Part shown: one piece after another, positions 42,715 to 51,026 of the stretch
How the letters are laid out: each line of letters begins with the position of its first letter
How positions within the stretch are numbered: the stretch's first letter is position 1
From: JASHPR01 sp963833885
GTDB taxonomy: Bacteria > Actinomycetota > Actinomycetes > Streptosporangiales > Streptosporangiaceae
Reading direction: 5' to 3'
DNA: 64,000 nucleotides
Assembly: GCA_963833885.1 (NCBI GenBank)
Contig: CAWHZU010000034.1
Coordinates: forward strand, 62,001-126,000
Made by a program: the position numbers and the translations under genes
The notes under the pieces: generated by a model
Told to the model about the DNA's origin: nothing
What the model saw: only the letters and a program-made list of their open reading frames with translations
Database searches by the model: none

Positions 42715-44064
42715 CTACGCGCTCTCAAAGCCCCGGATCACCTCTCGGTCAGCCACTTCGGACCGGACCGTGGCCAGCTCATGCCCAGCGTGACCGAGGA
42801 TGTGCGCGCACACCGCCTCGCCGAAGGAAGCGCCGGCGACCCCTGACTGGCGGAACGCGGCCACTGCCTCGGTCAGGTCAAGCGGCACGACCGGCAGGCC
42901 AGGCTGACCGAAGGCGTCACCGGTAACCGGTTCCGGAAGTGCCAGCCGGTTCAGGATGCCCGCAATCCCGGCGGCTATAGCGGCGGCCAGAGACAGGTAA
43001 GGATTGCAGTCGGCTCCGGGCACGCGCAGCTCGAGTCTTCTGGAACCGCCGCTGCCCGCGATCCGGACCATGACGGTGCGATTATCGTCGCCCCAGCTGA
43101 CGTAGCGCGGCGCCATTCCGGCGGTGTTGAAACGCCGGTATGAGTTCCCGAACGGCGCGTGCATCAGCATCAGCTCGGCCGAGTATCCGACCAGGCCGGC
43201 CAGGAAGAACCGGGTGCGCTCCTCCTGGAAATATTCGCCGGCCGTCCCGCCCGCGCCCATCAGGCTCCGGGCCTGTAGGTCCGTCAGCGAAAGGTTCAGG
43301 TGGCAGCCACTGCCCGCCTCCTGCTCCAGCGGCTTGGCCATGAAAGTCACGGCGACGTCACCGGCCTGGGCGATCGCTTTCACCGCGTGCTTGTACAGCA
43401 CATGCGAGTCGGCAACGGTCAGCAGGTCGGACGGCGGGAAGTTAATCTCTAGCTGACCCGGACCGCCTTCGCCCTGGGTCGTCTCAGCCGGGAAGCCAAG
43501 ATCTCTCGCGGCGGCCCGCACCTGGCCGGCGAACGGTTCAAAGAAACCGGTGACCAGCGCATCGTTATCGCCGCGCCGGTGATAGTACGGCGGCAGGCCC
43601 CGGTAACCACGCTGGCACGCGTCGCCGTATGACGTCCGGAAGACATAGAACTCCAGCTCAGTCGACGCGACCACGGAGATGCCCAGGTCGCGCAGGCGCT
43701 CGACTTGCCGGAGCAGAACGGTCCGGGGCGCTTCACTGACCAGAGTCCGGTCATCTTCCGCGCCGCGGCAGGCATCCGCCAGCACAATGCCGCTGGAAGA
43801 GTCCCAGGGTAGGCGCCGCAGCGTGTGCGGAAGAGGCATCAGCAGGCCATTCCGGTAACCGCTGTCAGAACCGGAGGCCGCTAGCCCGGAAACGGGGTTG
43901 AGATCCAGATCCGTGACAAGGTGAAAGTCCGGCACCGGCAGGCCGGCGGCCAGGACCTCGGGAAACCGGCCCGCCGCTATCCGCTTGCCCGACAGGCGCC
44001 CGACATGATCGGGCACGCAGACGAAGATCCCGTCGACGTCCTCGAGCCAGTCCGGGATGGTCAT
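42715..44064 (-). CDS. glutamine-synthetase-family ligase (PuuA/GlnA3-like)
   Basis: A 449-residue GS-fold enzyme. The metal-site helix is STELEFYVFR, followed by GQLEINFPPSD, GSGCHLNLSL, FGNSYRRFNTAG and the C-terminal RLELRVPGADCNPYLSLAAA, which is typical of GlnT/PuuA rather than housekeeping GlnA. The adenylylation-site loop is not conserved. Such enzymes join glutamate to amines (polyamines, ethanolamine, anilines) in catabolism. It is the last gene of the ten-gene operon. A gamma-glutamylated intermediate fits the adjacent GGCT-type gene (inference). Confidence 0.82.
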   Translation of the reverse strand: MTIPDWLEDVDGIFVCVPDHVGRLSGKRIAAGRFPEVLAAGLPVPDFHLVTDLDLNPVSGLAASGSDSGYRNGLLMPLPHTLRRLPWDSSSGIVLADACRGAEDDRTLVSEAPRTVLLRQVERLRDLGISVVASTELEFYVFRTSYGDACQRGYRGLPPYYHRRGDNDALVTGFFEPFAGQVRAAARDLGFPAETTQGEGGPGQLEINFPPSDLLTVADSHVLYKHAVKAIAQAGDVAVTFMAKPLEQEAGSGCHLNLSLTDLQARSLMGAGGTAGEYFQEERTRFFLAGLVGYSAELMLMHAPFGNSYRRFNTAGMAPRYVSWGDDNRTVMVRIAGSGGSRRLELRVPGADCNPYLSLAAAIAAGIAGILNRLALPEPVTGDAFGQPGLPVVPLDLTEAVAAFRQSGVAGASFGEAVCAHILGHAGHELATVRSEVADREVIRGFESA

Positions 44065-44795
44065 CCTGGACGCTCGCCGCCATTGATGACGATGTTCGCC
44101 CCGGTGATGTATCCGGCGGCCGGGGAGGCCAGGAAGACGCAGACACCGGCGACCTCCTCAGGCGTAGCAAACCGGGCCAGCGGGCTGGCCAGCTCTGCCT
44201 CCCTGCGGATCTGTTCCACCGGCAGCTCGCGCTCGGTCGCCACCCTGGCCAGCGCGACGTCCATCATGGGTGATTCCACCGAGCCGGGGCTGACGCAGTT
44301 GACTCGCGGACCGAGCCGCCCGGTCTCTTGCGCGAGCGCCTGGGTGAGACTGACGACACCCGCCTTGGAGGCCGAGTAAGCCGCCCACCGGGCCGAGCCA
44401 TACAAGGCGGCGTGCGAGGCAATGAACGTGAGGCTGTGTTCCGCCGTCAGCCGGCCGACTGCCTGCTTGGCAGTGACAAAACAGCTGACAAGGTTCACCT
44501 CGAGCAACCTCCGCACGTCGGCCAGGTCCGCCTCGGAGACGGCAGACACTGCGGCCAGCCCCGCAGCGTGCACGACGTGGCAGATCTCCCCGCGATGCGC
44601 CGCGTAAGCGAACACCGCGGCGACCGAGGCCTCGTCGGTGACGTCGCACTCGATGACGCCCGGTGATTCCTGCAGGTCAGCCCCGACCACCTGAGCACCT
44701 GCCCGGGTAAAGGCCTGCGTTACCGCTTTGCCGAGCGTCCCGCCTGCGCCCAGGACAACGCAGATACCGTCGAGCGCAGGTGAACCGGTCCTCAT
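44061..44795 (-). CDS. SDR-family oxidoreductase
   Basis: A 244-residue short-chain dehydrogenase. The cofactor loop is LGAGGTLGKAV, the NAG-like motif HAAGLAAV, the catalytic Ser is in FIASHAALYG and YSASK supplies Tyr/Lys; PGSVESPM and AGYITGANIVINGG close the fold. Both ends overlap neighbours by four bases. Ninth gene of the operon. Confidence 0.86.
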   Translation of the reverse strand: MRTGSPALDGICVVLGAGGTLGKAVTQAFTRAGAQVVGADLQESPGVIECDVTDEASVAAVFAYAAHRGEICHVVHAAGLAAVSAVSEADLADVRRLLEVNLVSCFVTAKQAVGRLTAEHSLTFIASHAALYGSARWAAYSASKAGVVSLTQALAQETGRLGPRVNCVSPGSVESPMMDVALARVATERELPVEQIRREAELASPLARFATPEEVAGVCVFLASPAAGYITGANIVINGGERPG

Positions 44796-45241
44796 CGCGG
44801 TGGCTGGCCCAGCTCGATCGTGACCCCGTCCGGATCCCTGGCGTACAGGCAGCGCCAGCCTGCCCAGTCGCCAAACGGGATCTCGACCGGACCGGACGAC
44901 TCGACGCGGACTCCCGCCGCCGTGAGGTCCGCGAATGCCTGGTCGATGTCGGTCACCTCGAGTGCAAAATGCGTGGTCCCGCGGTTATTCACTGTCGGGT
45001 CCACAGCGATGCCCTCGGGATGGGCGTACCGGAACAGCTCGATCAGGCCACCGCCGGGAATGTCCAGCTCCGCCCACTCAATCTGAGTGCCGTCGAGGCC
45101 GACTATCTCATCAAGGTGGCGGTAGCGTACCTCGCCGCGGCCGCGCAGGGCCAGGCCCAGAACGCCCCGGTAGAAGCGGAGAGAGGCATCCATGTCCGCA
45201 ACGCTGACATTGAAATGGTTGAACCGGGTGACCCACGTCAT
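44792..45241 (-). CDS. VOC-family protein
   Basis: A 149-residue glyoxalase-fold protein. FNHFNVSVADMDASLRFYRG starts module one (metal His), IELFRY supplies a ligand, TTHFALEVTDIDQAFADLTA starts module two and ARDPDGVTIEL ends it with the last Glu. All four ligand positions look intact, so a metal enzyme is likely. Start overlaps the E1-beta stop (ATGA). A second VOC gene lies in the facing operon. Confidence 0.86.
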   Translation of the reverse strand: MTWVTRFNHFNVSVADMDASLRFYRGVLGLALRGRGEVRYRHLDEIVGLDGTQIEWAELDIPGGGLIELFRYAHPEGIAVDPTVNNRGTTHFALEVTDIDQAFADLTAAGVRVESSGPVEIPFGDWAGWRCLYARDPDGVTIELGQPPR

Positions 45242-46266
45242 CAGGCTTCCTTGTCCATCAGCTTGCGCGCTGCGGCCACGATCGCAGCGGCGCCCGGCAC
45301 CACTTGCTCTTCCAGGATCAGGCTGGCGGGCACAGGGACCTCCGGCGCAAGCCTCGCCATCAGGGGAGCATCCCGGCCGAGCGTCTCGGCGATCACGGCC
45401 ATCACTTCTGCCGTGAATCCGAAGCCCCGGTAGTCCTCGTCCACCACCAGCAGCCGGCCGGTTCCGCCGGCCGCATCGACCAGCCCCGCCCGGTCCAGCG
45501 GCACAAGAGTCCGCAGGTCGATTACCCCGGCCGAGATTCCCTCGGCTGCCAGCTGAGCAGCTGCCTGCAAGGCAAGCTGCACCATCCAGCCGACCGTCAC
45601 GATGGTCAGATCATCTCCCGGTGCCAGCCTTCTCAGCTGGCCGAATGGCACCGGCTCCGCCAGAGTGCGCGGCGCGGGCGCGTCATCGTGCGGCAGGGAG
45701 CTAACCCTGGACTTCAGCAGCTGCTTGTGCTCCAGGAAGACCACCGGGTTGGCGTCGTCCAGCGCCGTGCGCAGCAGGCCCTGCAGATCGCCCGGGGTGC
45801 CGGGGAAGACGACCTTGAGTCCCGGGATATGCGCGAAAGTTGCCGAGAGCACCTGCGAATGCTGCGCCGCCGACCCGATGCACCCCACGGCAGTCCGCAG
45901 GACCAGCGGCAACCTCACCCCGCCGCCGGACATGTAGTGGTTCTTCGCCATCTGATTGAGCACCTGGTCGAAGCAGACGCCAATGAAGTCAACAAACATC
46001 AGTTCTACGACAGGCCGGAGCCCCGCCTGCGCGGCGCCGACGGCCATTCCGATGAAGGCAGTCTCGGAGATCGGGGTGTCGAACACTCGCTCGTCGCCGA
46101 ACTGGCGGGCCAGGCGCCGGGTTGCCCCGAATACCCCGCCGAGGTTGGCCACATCCTCGCCGAAGACCACCATCGAGTCGTCTAGCGCCATCTGATGGGC
46201 GAGCACCTCAGCGACGAGATGTGACCCCGTCCGGGCGTCCGCGGCGGCCGGCTGCTGCTCACTCAT
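45241..46266 (-). CDS. TPP-dependent 2-oxoacid/acetoin dehydrogenase E1, beta subunit
   Basis: About 341 residues of the transketolase-like pyrimidine and C-terminal domains. VFGEDVANLGGVFGATRRLA contains the conserved Glu that activates thiamine, followed by FDTPISETAFIGMAVGAAQ, GGGVRLPLVLRTAVG and HSQVLSATFAHIPGLKVVFP. Forms an alpha2beta2 E1 with the preceding gene. ATG at 46266 overlaps the alpha stop by eight bases. No lipoyl E2 or E3 gene lies within the window. Confidence 0.9.
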   Translation of the reverse strand: MSEQQPAAADARTGSHLVAEVLAHQMALDDSMVVFGEDVANLGGVFGATRRLARQFGDERVFDTPISETAFIGMAVGAAQAGLRPVVELMFVDFIGVCFDQVLNQMAKNHYMSGGGVRLPLVLRTAVGCIGSAAQHSQVLSATFAHIPGLKVVFPGTPGDLQGLLRTALDDANPVVFLEHKQLLKSRVSSLPHDDAPAPRTLAEPVPFGQLRRLAPGDDLTIVTVGWMVQLALQAAAQLAAEGISAGVIDLRTLVPLDRAGLVDAAGGTGRLLVVDEDYRGFGFTAEVMAVIAETLGRDAPLMARLAPEVPVPASLILEEQVVPGAAAIVAAARKLMDKEA

Positions 46267-47215
46267 CGGCAAAGACTCCCGCGAAGGCGCTGGCGGGCGC
46301 TGGTAGGCCGACCGCGAGGGCCTCGTCCCGCCAGGCCGTCACCCGGGCTCGGGCAGAATCCTCGAGCTGGCTCAGCTCGCTCGCCGTCACGGTCTCATCG
46401 GCCAGGATCCGGCCGCGCAGAATCAGGAGTGGATCCCGGACCGCGCTCATGGCGACGTTTTTCTCCGCCGCGTCGCGGTACAAGTCGGCGTCGCCCTCGT
46501 AGTGACCGCGAAAACGGTAGACGCGGACGACTGCCGTCGCGGGCATCACTTCGGCCCGGACGTAGCCGATGCTGTCCCGGATGGCATCGTCGACCTCTTC
46601 CAGGCTTGTTCCGCTCGCCTCGCGCACCGGCATTCCCACGGCCTCGGCCCGGTCCCGCAGGCTGCCCGCCGTCGACTTCTGCGTGGATACGGAAATGCCG
46701 TAGCCGTTGTCTTCGACCAGGAAGAGCACGGGCAGCCCTCGCAGCACCGCCAGGTTCATCGTCTCGGCCACCCCACCCTGATTGACGGCGCCGTCTCCGG
46801 CCACCGCGACGCTAAGGTTGCCACGCTGATCGAGGCGCTGCCGGAGCGCGTACCCGGCGGCCAGCGGCGCTGACGCGCCGACGATCCCCGTGCACATGAA
46901 GCTCTTGGCCTGATCAAACAGGTGCATGTGGCCGCCCTTGCCGTGATTGAGGCCGTCCCGCTCGAAGATCTCCGCCAGCATCGGCACCGGGTCGACGCCG
47001 GCCGCGAGTCCGTGCAGGTGCGGGCGATGCGTGCTGACCACGGCGTCGCCGGGCTGCAGGTAACGGCCGAGCACGGCCGCCACGATCTCCTGCCCGATGC
47101 CGAGGTGCATCTCGCCATGAATCGCCCCGGACGCTACGCCCTCCCCGACCATGCTTTCGAACTCCCGCATGCCGTACATGACCTCATAGACCGCGAGGGT
47201 CTGATGCGGATCCAT
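46259..47215 (-). CDS. TPP-dependent 2-oxoacid/acetoin dehydrogenase E1, alpha subunit
   Basis: A 318-residue thiamine-diphosphate domain. The TPP motif runs from GDGAVNQGGVAETMNLA to VEDNGYGIS (GDG...N). HRPHLHGLAAG and GKGGHMHLFD are the substrate-channel signatures of AcoA/PdhA-type E1 alpha. It should decarboxylate a 2-oxoacid or cleave an acyloin. AAGGAG precedes the ATG at 47215, which lies 32 bases inside the end of the ATPase gene. Confidence 0.9.
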   Translation of the reverse strand: MDPHQTLAVYEVMYGMREFESMVGEGVASGAIHGEMHLGIGQEIVAAVLGRYLQPGDAVVSTHRPHLHGLAAGVDPVPMLAEIFERDGLNHGKGGHMHLFDQAKSFMCTGIVGASAPLAAGYALRQRLDQRGNLSVAVAGDGAVNQGGVAETMNLAVLRGLPVLFLVEDNGYGISVSTQKSTAGSLRDRAEAVGMPVREASGTSLEEVDDAIRDSIGYVRAEVMPATAVVRVYRFRGHYEGDADLYRDAAEKNVAMSAVRDPLLILRGRILADETVTASELSQLEDSARARVTAWRDEALAVGLPAPASAFAGVFADE

Positions 47216-48308
47216 CGGCTTCTCCTTCCGGCCCGGCGTTTATGGCATCGAGGCTGCCGGCGACCTCGGCTCGGCCGGATACGCGTTGCTCACTGGCTTT
47301 CAGTTCGGCTGGCGACAGCACGCACACCGACCAGTGCGAGTCGCTGACGGACTGCACCGGGATGACCTCATCGGTACAGGCAGGCTGGGAGCCGTACGAG
47401 CACCGGGGAAAGAACGGGCAGGCGGGCAGCGCATCCGCCAGGCTGGGCGGCCGGCCTGGGATGACCGGAAGCCGATGGTAACGGTGCCGGATGGACGGCA
47501 GGGACTCGATCAGCCTCGCCGTGTAGGGGTGACCAGGGGCGCGCAGCACGGCGTCGGTAGCGCCGGCCTTGACGATCCGCCCGGCGTACATGACCGCGAC
47601 CCGGCTGCAGATCTGCTGCACGACACCGTAATCGTGCGACACCAGCAGCACGGCGAGGCCGAAGTCCCGGGCCAGGTCCTGCAGCAGGCGCAGGATCTGT
47701 GCCTGGGTACTGACGTCGAGCGCGCTGGTGGGCTCGTCCGCCACCAGGAGCCGTGGCTCGGTGGCGATCGCCATCGCGATCATCACTCGCTGGCGCTCGC
47801 CACCGGATAGCTCTGCCGGGTAGGCGCCCAGCCGGCGGCTGGCGCTGGCCAGTCCACAGCGCTCGAGCAGCTGAACCGCCTTGGCCCGGGCTTGGTCGCC
47901 AGCCGGCCGGCGATGCGGGTACAAGGCCTCCAGCACCTGCTCCCCGATGCGGATCACGGGATTGAGCGCTGCGAGGGGGTCCTGGAACACCATCGAGACA
48001 CCGCCGGGCCGTCGGCTATGCAGCCGCCGAGGCGCCAGCCGAGAGATGGACTCCCCGCCCAGGAGCACCTCGCCGGAAGCCAGCCGCATCTCATCATGCA
48101 GAAGGCCGACGATCAGCCGGCACAGCGTGCTCTTGCCGCTCCCCGATTCACCGACGAGGCCGACTATCTCGCCCGGCAGCACCTGGAAGCTGACGCCGTC
48201 TGCAACTGGCCGCAAGCCAGGGCCGCCGTTGATCTCGATCCGGACGTCCCGCAGCTCCAGCAGCGGCAGCACGGGCGCCGGGTCCGGGCCTGCCATCGGC
48301 GTGCTCAC
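47184..48308 (-). CDS. oligopeptide-type ABC importer ATPase (DppD/OppD-like)
   Basis: About 374 residues. Walker A is GESGSGKSTLC, signature LSGGERQRVMIAMAIA, Walker B RLLVADEPTSALD, switch LLVSHDYGVV. The C-terminal extension has GHPYTARLIESLPS and a cysteine cluster (CPFFPRC, PACTDE, SVCVLS), the oligopeptide/dipeptide ATPase domain. GTG at 48308 overlaps the permease stop (GTGA). Fifth gene of the operon. Confidence 0.88.
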   Translation of the reverse strand: MSTPMAGPDPAPVLPLLELRDVRIEINGGPGLRPVADGVSFQVLPGEIVGLVGESGSGKSTLCRLIVGLLHDEMRLASGEVLLGGESISRLAPRRLHSRRPGGVSMVFQDPLAALNPVIRIGEQVLEALYPHRRPAGDQARAKAVQLLERCGLASASRRLGAYPAELSGGERQRVMIAMAIATEPRLLVADEPTSALDVSTQAQILRLLQDLARDFGLAVLLVSHDYGVVQQICSRVAVMYAGRIVKAGATDAVLRAPGHPYTARLIESLPSIRHRYHRLPVIPGRPPSLADALPACPFFPRCSYGSQPACTDEVIPVQSVSDSHWSVCVLSPAELKASEQRVSGRAEVAGSLDAINAGPEGEADGSASDPRGL

Positions 48309-49189
48309 TGCTGGCCACCGCCGAGGCGCCATTTGTCGGCCAGGCTGTCGCCGATCAGGGCGAACGCAAGACCCATGAGGACGATCGCCAGGCCGGGGAA
48401 GAACGAGATCCACCATTGCGTCGCGACGAAGTTCTGGCCCGCCTGGACCATGGCGCCCCATTCGGGAGTTGGCGGCTGCACCCCGAGCCCGAGATAGGAG
48501 ACAGAGGCTCCCAGCAGGACCGCGTAGACGAAGTCAGAGGTCGCATACAGGAGTACCTGATTGACGATGTTCGGCAGCAGGTGGAAGACCAGCACGCGGG
48601 CGGTGGAGAAACCGCTGGTACGCGCCGCGAGCATGTAGTTGGAGGTCTTCAGCACGAGGACCTCGGAGCGCACCAGCCGGGCGTAGAAGATCCAGGCGAC
48701 GAAGCTGACGGCAATGAACAGGCTGCTCAGGCCCGGGCCCCGGAGTCCGACGACGCTGATGACCAGGACCAGGAAAGGGAACGCGAAGCCGATGTCCACG
48801 AGCCGCTGCACGATGGCGTCAGTCACTCCCCCGAGCCAGGCCGACACCATTCCGGCCAGGGTGCCGACGACGAGGGCGACGCCTACCAGGACGATCCCGA
48901 TGAGAAAGTCGATGCGTCCCGCGTACAGCGTCCGGGCGAAGATGTCCCGCCCAAACTGGTCGGTCCCGAACCAGTGGCGGGAGCTGGGTGCCTTCAGGAT
49001 GGCGTTCTGATCCAGCTGGGCCGGGCTCCAGTGGGTGAACAGCGGCGCTGCGTAACACGCCAGCAGGAGCAGGCCGAGCAGCGACAGGCCGACGATGAGG
49101 ACGACGTTCGGCCCGATCCTGCGCCGGGCGCGGCTCACCCCGGTACCCACCGGCGTGACGGCACTGCCCGCTATCCCCGCCCCGATCAC
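48305..49189 (-). CDS. ABC importer permease (DppC/OppC-like)
   Basis: A 294-residue inner-membrane permease with about six hydrophobic segments. The N-terminal OppC motif and SSRHWFGTDQFGRDIFARTLYAGR (broken here as SSRHWFGTDQ and FGRDIFAR) are diagnostic of DppC-type subunits. The EAA-like loop reads AARTSGFSTARVLVFHLLPN. Coupled by four-base overlaps on both sides. Confidence 0.9.
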   Translation of the reverse strand: MIGAGIAGSAVTPVGTGVSRARRRIGPNVVLIVGLSLLGLLLLACYAAPLFTHWSPAQLDQNAILKAPSSRHWFGTDQFGRDIFARTLYAGRIDFLIGIVLVGVALVVGTLAGMVSAWLGGVTDAIVQRLVDIGFAFPFLVLVISVVGLRGPGLSSLFIAVSFVAWIFYARLVRSEVLVLKTSNYMLAARTSGFSTARVLVFHLLPNIVNQVLLYATSDFVYAVLLGASVSYLGLGVQPPTPEWGAMVQAGQNFVATQWWISFFPGLAIVLMGLAFALIGDSLADKWRLGGGQQ

Positions 49190-50163
49190 GCAGCGCTCCG
49201 CGGGTCGAGTGCTGCCTGGATCAGTTCCACGGCGGTGCTGATGACGACGACGATCAGGCCGAACACCAGGGTGATGCCCTGAACGACCAGGAAGTCGCGC
49301 TGCAGGATTGAGGACACCAGCTGCTGCCCCATTCCGGGTAGCGCGAAGACATTCTCCACGATCACCGACGTTCCCAGCAGGTAGCTCATGTTCAGCCCGA
49401 CAAGGGCGACCACGGGAAGGCTGGCCAGTCGCAGTACGTGGCGGCTGAAGACGCGGAACCGGCTGATGCCCTTAAGCCTGGCCGCATCGACGTGGTCGGC
49501 CCGCAGGATCTCCGAGATGGAGGCGCGCAAGCTACGGACGACCACCGCCAGGAAGGTCAGGGCAAGAGTCAGGGCCGGCAGGAACAGATGGTCCACCGTT
49601 CCGACAACGCCGGTTCCCGCCCCGCCCGAGGGGAACCACTTGAGGCGCAAGCCCAGGTAGGTCACCAACAGGATGCCGACCCAGAAGCTCGGCAGGCCGA
49701 GAGTCGCGACGGTCCCGGCCCGGATGACCTGATCCTGCCAGGCGCCCCGGTGGTACGCCGACACGGTGGCGAGCGGAATCCCGATGATCAGTGCCAGCAC
49801 CACGGCCAGCCCGATGAGTTCAGCGGTCACCGCCAGATGCGACGCGACGATCGAGGTCACGCTCGTGCCGGTCAGGAAGGAGTACCCGAGATTCCCGTGC
49901 GCCAGCTGCCCCAGGTAAGTGAAGTACTGCGAGACCAGCGGCCGCGAGAGCCCGAGCTGGCGGCTGACCGCTGCGATGCTGGCCGGCGTCGCGCGGACTC
50001 CCACCAGTGTCTGGACTGGCCCGCCTGGCAGGAGCCGGACGAGGATGAACGTCACCAGAGAGACGCCGAGGAGCGTCGGCACTACCTGGATCACCCGGCG
50101 CCGCAGGACTATTCCCAGGCGACGTGTCGCCGATCCGCGGCCGGAAGCGGCTACCGCTGCCAT
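49186..50163 (-). CDS. ABC importer permease (DppB/OppB-like)
   Basis: A 325-residue permease. The first segment (VIQVVPTLLGVSLVTFILVR) and LLPGGPV are typical DppB features, as are HGNLGYSFLTGTSV and the EAA loop DAARLKGISRFRVFSRHVLR. LPGMGQQLVSSILQRDFLVV lies near the end. Its first 13 bases overlap the end of the preceding ATPase gene. Confidence 0.9.
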   Translation of the reverse strand: MAAVAASGRGSATRRLGIVLRRRVIQVVPTLLGVSLVTFILVRLLPGGPVQTLVGVRATPASIAAVSRQLGLSRPLVSQYFTYLGQLAHGNLGYSFLTGTSVTSIVASHLAVTAELIGLAVVLALIIGIPLATVSAYHRGAWQDQVIRAGTVATLGLPSFWVGILLVTYLGLRLKWFPSGGAGTGVVGTVDHLFLPALTLALTFLAVVVRSLRASISEILRADHVDAARLKGISRFRVFSRHVLRLASLPVVALVGLNMSYLLGTSVIVENVFALPGMGQQLVSSILQRDFLVVQGITLVFGLIVVVISTAVELIQAALDPRSAA

Positions 50164-51026
50164 AGCTCGCCCGCCAGCTCGGGTACCGCGTCAATGAGAG
50201 ACCGCGTGTAGGGATCTGATGGCCTGTTGAGAATGTCCGCGGTATTGCCGGACTCCACTACCGCGCCGCGATTCAGGACAATCACGCGGTCGCAGACCTG
50301 ATTGACAACGGCGAGATCGTGGGTGATGAAGATGACCGACAGGCCGGTCGTCTCGCGGGTATCCGCGATCAGGTTCAGCACCTGAGCCTGCACCGACGCA
50401 TCCAGCGCCGAGACTACTTCGTCGGCTACGAGCACCGTGGGCCCGAAAGCCAGCGCCCGGGCGATGGCGACACGCTGGCACATCCCGCCGGACAGCGATC
50501 GCGGCCTGCGCTTCAGGACGTCGGCGCTCAGGCCGACAGATTCCAGCAGCTCAGCCGATCGCTCCTGCGCCTGCGACCGTGCACAGAGCTTGTGAACTGT
50601 GAGGATCTCCCGCAGCGTCGAACCCACCGTCCGTTTCGGATTAAGCGCCGAATACGGATCCTGGTAGACCATCTGGACGCCGTTCACGCGCGGCACGTCG
50701 GCGGCCCGGCCGGGACGGCCGACTATCTGGCCGCGAAACAGTATCTGGCCGGCACTGATCGGCATCAGCCCGACGACGCATTTGCCAAGGGTCGTCTTGC
50801 CCGAGCCGCTTTCGCCGACAATCCCGAGACTCTCCCCCGGGCGCACCGTCAAATGCACATCAGCGAGGGCCGGAAGCGGCGCGCCTGAACTGCCTGGCGG
50901 CCGCCGGCGCGCCGCGGGCCGGCCAGGACCGCGGCGCCCGACCTTGCCGTAGTGCGCGCTCACGCCGTTGAGCTCGAGGATCGCCGAGGGGTCCGCCAGG
51001 TCCTGCGTCGCCTGCCGACCGCTCAA
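50151..51026 (-). CDS. oligopeptide-type ABC importer ATPase (OppF/DppF-like)
   Basis: A 291-residue ATPase. Walker A is GESGSGKTTLGKCVVGL, QMVYQDPYSALNPKRTVG is the OppF-type Q-loop, signature LSGGMCQRVAIARALA, Walker B TVLVADEVVSALD. The LSGGMCQ variant (usually LSGGQRQ) and DEVVSALD (usually DEPVSALD) are mild departures. An Arg/Pro-rich insert of about 20 residues lies before the Walker A. Coupled to the lipoprotein gene by an overlap. Confidence 0.88.
   Translation of the reverse strand: MSGRQATQDLADPSAILELNGVSAHYGKVGRRGPGRPAARRRPPGSSGAPLPALADVHLTVRPGESLGIVGESGSGKTTLGKCVVGLMPISAGQILFRGQIVGRPGRAADVPRVNGVQMVYQDPYSALNPKRTVGSTLREILTVHKLCARSQAQERSAELLESVGLSADVLKRRPRSLSGGMCQRVAIARALAFGPTVLVADEVVSALDASVQAQVLNLIADTRETTGLSVIFITHDLAVVNQVCDRVIVLNRGAVVESGNTADILNRPSDPYTRSLIDAVPELAGELWQR

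Noticed and set aside
42715..44064. GS-like gene considered as the housekeeping glutamine synthetase glnA
   Set aside because: The C-terminal NPYLSLAA pattern, missing adenylylation loop and catabolic operon context fit PuuA/GlnA3-type ligases.
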